Assembly: GCA_032718475.1 (NCBI GenBank)
Contig: JAUCBJ010003288.1
Span: 1 to 20,224 of the forward strand
From: Nemertoderma westbladi
Taxonomy: Eukaryota; Xenacoelomorpha; Nemertodermatida; Nemertodermatidae
Length of the DNA: 20,224 nucleotides
Reading direction: 5' to 3'
How positions within the stretch are numbered: the stretch's first letter is position 1; every line of letters starts with the position of its first letter. The notes under the pieces were generated by a model. It was given only the letters and a program-made list of their open reading frames with translations. It was not told where the DNA came from and did no database searches. Of the stretch, positions 16,251 to 20,224 are shown piece by piece. A program made the translations under genes and the position numbers.

Positions 16251-17774
16251 TTTGCTGGTACTGTATCCTCGTTTTACATATGCCCCCTTTAAGGCTTAAA
16301 GAATTGAATAAACAAAATCTGCTACAGTGCAGCAGTGCTATTATATACCGGTATTGGCAATGGCTAATTATTATTGGTTGCTTCAATTCTTAATAATTTG
16401 ATTTGCTGTACCTACTGTTCTGCATGACGCCTGACTGCTTTCGGTATAACTTGTATAATGAAACAGACTAGGCCTGTAGCTGTGTAGGCCTGCAAGGGAA
16501 GGGTAGGGTACGGTACAGGGGTAGGGCAGTAGGGCCTAATAGAATAGTGAATACAGATACTGAGATATCTGGATATGGAATAACGAATAATGGTAACCTG
16601 AACTTTTCATGTTAGCAATATTCCATTCTCATTGACTCTGTGTTACAGGATTAGGTAACGTCATTGAACGTGATTGCAGGATTGGTTGCTGCTTAGTCCA
16701 GTAGTCTGTTAGTAGCAACCCCTAGCTGCCTAGCAGGTTTCTCCAACCACATCACTTCTGCACTTGTTTTATACAAAACTGGAAACTATACTGCAGTACT
16801 GCTGTACTGGAAAAGCCAAGATCTAAGCACCCGTGTCAGGCAGTGCAGTACAGCAGTACCTGAGTGCTGGACAGGCTTAGGCTACTGGCACTGGCTGACT
16901 GGCTACTGCTACTGCCAGACTGCAGTAGGCCCTACAGCCCTACTGTCTGACTGCTGGACTGTGCAGCAGTAATTTTGTAATACCGGTACTGCTATAATGA
17001 ATAATGTACTGATCTGCTGACAGGCTGATGTAGGGCCTAACATTTGAACAATGCAAATTGTTTAGCCTCAACGAACAGACGAATTACAGAATTATAAGCA
17101 AGGAAATGGTCAAAATGTTTCACTTTGCACTTTAAGTCATTTACTGATTTAGCATTTGCATTTAGGGGTGCGAGTCTTCATTTAGCAGTATCAGCGTCTA
17201 GCTAGATGGTGTACTGGCAGACTGGTGTAGCCGAGCCGCGAACAACAGAACAATGGAACTGAATACTGGAATAGATCTACCAAACTCTCCACGCAGCCAT
17301 GTTTGTTTTAAAAGTATCTGTCAGTCTCTGTTAGGCGCTGTCAGTCTGTATATTATATAAACACAAACCAGTAAACTGGCCTGCTATATCTAAGACTAGC
17401 CTACCTACCAGCAGACCAGCCTACTAACTGACTAAGAATTGAGATAAGATAATATTAACAATTTGCTGCAACTGCAAAAATTTGACTATTCTGGTTTCAG
17501 GGGCACTGAATTTTTAACAACTGCCAGACTGCAGTAGGCCCTATTACTGTATTACTGTCAACTGTTATTTATCAGTTTATTGTACCGGTTCACCAGTATT
17601 GGTGTACCATAGCCTACCAGCCTACAGCACAGGTCTGACAGGTGTATAAACACAACCTGACAACAGCTTCCATTAGATAAAGCAGATTAGCAAAAGCATA
17701 TTAGAAAATATTAACATCTGGCAAGCATAGCGCTATTTTTAATTATGTTAATCTGTTAATAGCACACGTAAAGT
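16251..17774. other. Intergenic DNA made of CTG/CAG, TACTG and AGGCC words
   Basis: No gene is supported. From about 16440 to 17640 the sequence is unusually rich in a small vocabulary: CTGCAGTA, CAGTAC, CTGGCTGACTGG, TAGGCCT, ACCGGTA. A 24-bp identical copy (actgccagactgcagtaggc, then ccta) occurs at 16911-16934 and 17520-17543. The same wording returns after the second LINE, at 19783-20040, suggesting that the LINE was inserted into this domain. Confidence 0.5.
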
Positions 17775-17837
17775 CAGATCCAGAGATCGGGTATATCTGC
17801 GTTTAAAATGAATGGCAAAGTAATACTGTAATAATTG

Positions 17838-18252
17838 ATGACACCACTAAAGCACATATCAGCATATATTTTCTGAAGTTTTTTCTGAGAATTTTACAAA
17901 GGATAATGAATCAATGCCTATTTTTAACCGTAGAGCTGTTTATTCTGTACCGGTACTTAAGAATATTAAGGCTAAATGTGCAATGTGGAAAAACTCCAGA
18001 TGGTTTTCCCAGTTATATTTTTGCGAGACTACCTAAATGTTTATCTGTTCCGTTGTCTATTTTATTTAATGTAACATTTGAATCTCACGCTTTACCCTCT
18101 ATACTGCTTTATGGCTCACTGCTAACATTATCCCCCTCTTTAAGAAGGGTAGCCACACTAATCCCTATAACTACCGCCCCATTTCGCTTACATGTGTAAC
18201 ATGTAAAATAATAGAGTTATGTATCAAAAATGATGTATTATTGTACTTAAGG
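17838..18252 (+). pseudogene. Second LINE: RT N-terminal part
   Basis: The fingers region of RT in two or three frames. DGFPSYIFARLPKCLSVPLS and NVTFESHALPSI are in one frame (open 17906-18199). IIPLFKKGSHTNPYNYRPIS follows in another frame, then LTCVTCKIIELCIKND. These blocks in this order precede motif A in CR1/jockey-type RTs. It stops making sense at about 18253, where an insertion begins. Confidence 0.65.
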
Positions 18253-18296
18253 TTGCACATGGTGTGGGGGTATACTGCAGAAGTACCCATAGGCCT

Positions 18297-18741
18297 AATA
18301 TTATTAGCAAGTCGCAACATGGATTTATGTAACGTCGCAGTACTTGTACTCAATTGCTTGACAGTACTAATAATAATAAATGGTTTAAGCTGCTTGACAG
18401 TCGCAGCTCTATAGACATTATATATATAGATTTCGCCAAGGCGTTTGATTCTGTCGTTCACTGTAAACTTTTGGCTAAACTTGCTAGCTACGGTATCTCG
18501 GGTCACTTGTTATTGTGGATTGGTGCTTTTCTACGTAATCGTACCCCAGTAGGCCCTACCCAACAAGTCTTGGTTGGTAATACTATTTCTGTCGTAAGCA
18601 AAGTTATATCAGGTACAATTCAAGGAAGCGTTTTAGGGCCATTATTATTTTTACTCTATGTTAATGATTTACCTGATATTATAGGTACCGGCACCAGGCA
18701 CCTGTTGTAATTTATTCGCTGACGATCTAAAGTTGTACAGC
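18297..18741 (+). pseudogene. Second LINE: RT motifs A, B and C
   Basis: QHGFM then TAA then RRSTCTQLLDST opens this segment. Motif A (18429-18449, IDFAKAFD, catalytic Asp in GAT 18429-18431) and motif B (QGSVLGP, 18621-18641) lie in frame with the open stretch 18354-18710. Motif C FADDLKLYS (18715-18741) has moved one frame. All catalytic Asp are present, so loss of function is by frame breaks. Confidence 0.75.
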
Positions 18742-19373
18742 AAATCACCCTGTCACCAGACATCCATTAATTGGCAGAAGCTCTCAAATCACTAGAGACT
18801 TGGGCAAATGAGTGGCAGGTCAAGATGGCTGCACACAAATGTTCAGTAGTTCATTTATCTACAACTGGTATAAAGGTGTCTGTCACCTGTCTGCCTGTGC
18901 AATACTTGCTTAATGGTAACCTTATAAAAAATGATGACTTTTGTAGAGATCTTGGTGTAACTGTGAATCACGATTTGAAATTTGATCTTCACTACCGCGG
19001 ACAAGTAAAGAAGGCGTATAGATAGAGTAGTGAATATTTTATTTAAGTGTTTTTATACCGGTAACCTGAAAGCCATTTATTCAGCGTATATGTCATATGC
19101 CAGACCATTACTAGAATATTGTACTGCCATTTGCTCTCCATTTACGTTAGGTAGTATTGATTTAATCGAACGGGTTCAGCGTTACTTCACCCGGCGTCTT
19201 TTTAAGCACTGTAACCTCGGCACGTCGGCAGCCGTAGTTACATGGAGTGAATGAATTTTCTTAAGCTACAACCTCTAGAAGTACGTAGGCATATTTATGA
19301 TTTAAAAATGGTATTTTTAATAATGATGTTGATCTAAATTTTAATGACTTTTTCACTTTAAGTACCAATATTA
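18742..19373 (+). pseudogene. Second LINE: RT thumb and C-terminal region
   Basis: LETWANEWQVKMAAHKC (the W.N.W..K...KC block after motif C), RDLGVTVNHDLKFDLH, KAIYSAYMSYARPLLEYC and IERVQRYFTRRLFKHC mark the standard post-RT region of CR1/L2/jockey-like elements. A further frame shift near 19230 brings in NFLKLQPLEVRRHIYDL and NDVDLNFNDFFTLST up to about 19373. No RNase H. Confidence 0.7.
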
Positions 19374-19764
19374 TAACAATATTTTAACAGATTTTTAAAT
19401 TAACCACATTATATTTTTTATTTGTTTTTATTTATATTTAATCTAACAAATAGTTTTTAATGTTTTTGTCATTTTTTAAAAAGGATCAATGGCTTTCGAA
19501 ACAAATTATGTTTTTTTACTTGATGATATAATCTCTGTTTACTTGGTTTTATTTCGTTCGTCATTCTTGTAGTTTTATTGTTGTTGTTTGTATTTTTGCG
19601 TTTATCCCTGTATCTGTTGCCTTTGCTCTTCTACCTAAATGTGTATTTTATCCACCTGTAAGTGTAATTTTATATATCTAATTATAACTTCTAATTAGGT
19701 ATTTGTACCTAAGTGGTATTCCCCCTGTTTATATTTTATTCTTTAAAATTAAACTGAGTGTCTT

Positions 19765-19781
19765 AAATAAAAATAAATAAA
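19765..19781 (+). repeat. A-rich tail of the second LINE
   Basis: AAATAAAAATAAATAAA closes a long T/A-rich 3' UTR (19374-19764). It is the probable priming end of the LINE. The CTG/CAG-type flanking DNA resumes directly after it. Confidence 0.65.
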
Positions 19782-20224
19782 GTGGTCTCTGACCACAGAC
19801 TGACAGACTCATGTTGGCTGCAGTACAGCAGTACCGGTACTGTCATAACTAATGCGGGTATTGCTGTATTGTTTAATTGTTACTTTGGGGACCGTCCCTT
19901 AAAACGAGGTATGTCAGATGCCGTCCGATCCGATCCGATCCGATGCAATTCAGCAATTATTCTAGCTACACCTACAACTGTCAGACTGCAGACTGTACAA
20001 GCCTAGCTGCTTAGGCCTACTTCTGTTTTGCCTATCACAGTTTCTCTAACGCAATATCCCTTTAATTGAATATCAGAATATTCCACCTATCTTTGCTGTG
20101 TTTTATTTAATTAATATAGGGCATAATAAATTAGTAGAGGAGCTAGATTTTTTGAACGATTTAAAGCTGGCGTTTATAAACGTGGCCAGATTGGGCTCTA
20201 CTGCTTGCGTGGAGCCATTTACAA
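19782..20224. other. Terminal intergenic DNA with (CCGAT)4
   Basis: No gene is supported. The composition returns to the CTG/CAG/CCGGTAC vocabulary seen before the second LINE (ggctgcagtacagcagtacc). A short microsatellite, four units of CCGAT, is at 19925-19944. The open frame at 19782-20006 overlaps it and has no family features. The last 70 bases show nothing I can assign. Confidence 0.45.

Larger units (their letters stand above)
17775..19781 (+). mobile_element. Degenerate, 5'-truncated LINE, CR1/L2/jockey-like
   Basis: RT-bearing remnant. It begins within the region before RT (DDTTKAHI, then FSEVFSENFTKDNESMPIF near 17870-17930), continues through PDGFPSYIFARLPKCL, NYRPISLTCVTCKIIE, motif A IYIDFAKAFDS, motif B QGSVLGPLLFLLYVNDLP, motif C FADDLKLYS, then LGVTVNHDLKFDLH and YARPLLEYC, VQRYFTRRL, and NFLKLQPLEVRRHIYDL near 19251-19310. 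Many frame shifts, a TAA inside QHGFM*RRST and an insertion make it dead. The upstream endonuclease is absent, as expected of 5' truncation. It ends in an A-rich AAATAAAAATAAATAAA tail (19765-19781). The motif set is of the CR1/L2/Rex1/jockey group; exact clade unassigned. Confidence 0.8.

Overview
The window looks like nuclear DNA of an animal, most likely an invertebrate. It holds a ClC-7-type chloride/proton exchanger, remains of two non-LTR retrotransposons of animal type, a long 54-bp satellite array and AT-rich intergenic DNA. No operons, bacterial-type ribosome binding sites, tRNA, rRNA or CRISPR were seen. The species cannot be named from the sequence.

Layout. 328-2844 (+) is an intact, intronless 838-codon ClC-7-like gene. 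3182-3418 is a small non-autonomous element bounded by perfect 19-bp inverted repeats ending in G/C runs. 3501-5886 is a satellite of about 44 monomers of 54 bp, containing a tandemly duplicated 647-bp higher-order block. About 6360-10005 is a decayed LINE (EN-RT type). Its leader is packed with short hairpins arranged in two repeat families whose stems differ by paired substitutions, and it ends in a (TAG)9 tract. 10573-14836 (+) is a long protein-coding region I do not recognise. It is about 1,420 codons, has three zinc-knuckle-like CxxC...H...C clusters and a basic C-terminus, and is interrupted by one 1-base frame slip in an AAAA run and three in-frame stops. Just downstream lies a three-copy 49-bp tandem repeat (about 14912-15058). 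15060-17770 is intergenic, with a cluster of GGATCC/GCGGAT palindromes (16107-16250) and a stretch built from CTG/CAG/TACTG/AGGCC words. About 17775-19781 is a second decayed LINE (CR1/L2/jockey-like RT) with an AAATA-type tail. The rest, to 20224, returns to the CTG/CAG-type intergenic DNA.

How the parts relate. Only the ClC gene is clearly intact and likely functional, probably in lysosomal or endosomal membrane. The LINEs are dead copies. The unrecognised 10573-14836 region is the main open question: it keeps its frame over 4.2 kb apart from four lesions, so it is either a recently broken gene, a gene read through recoding, or a sequence with a few base errors. The second notable signal is the covarying hairpin repeats in the first LINE's leader.
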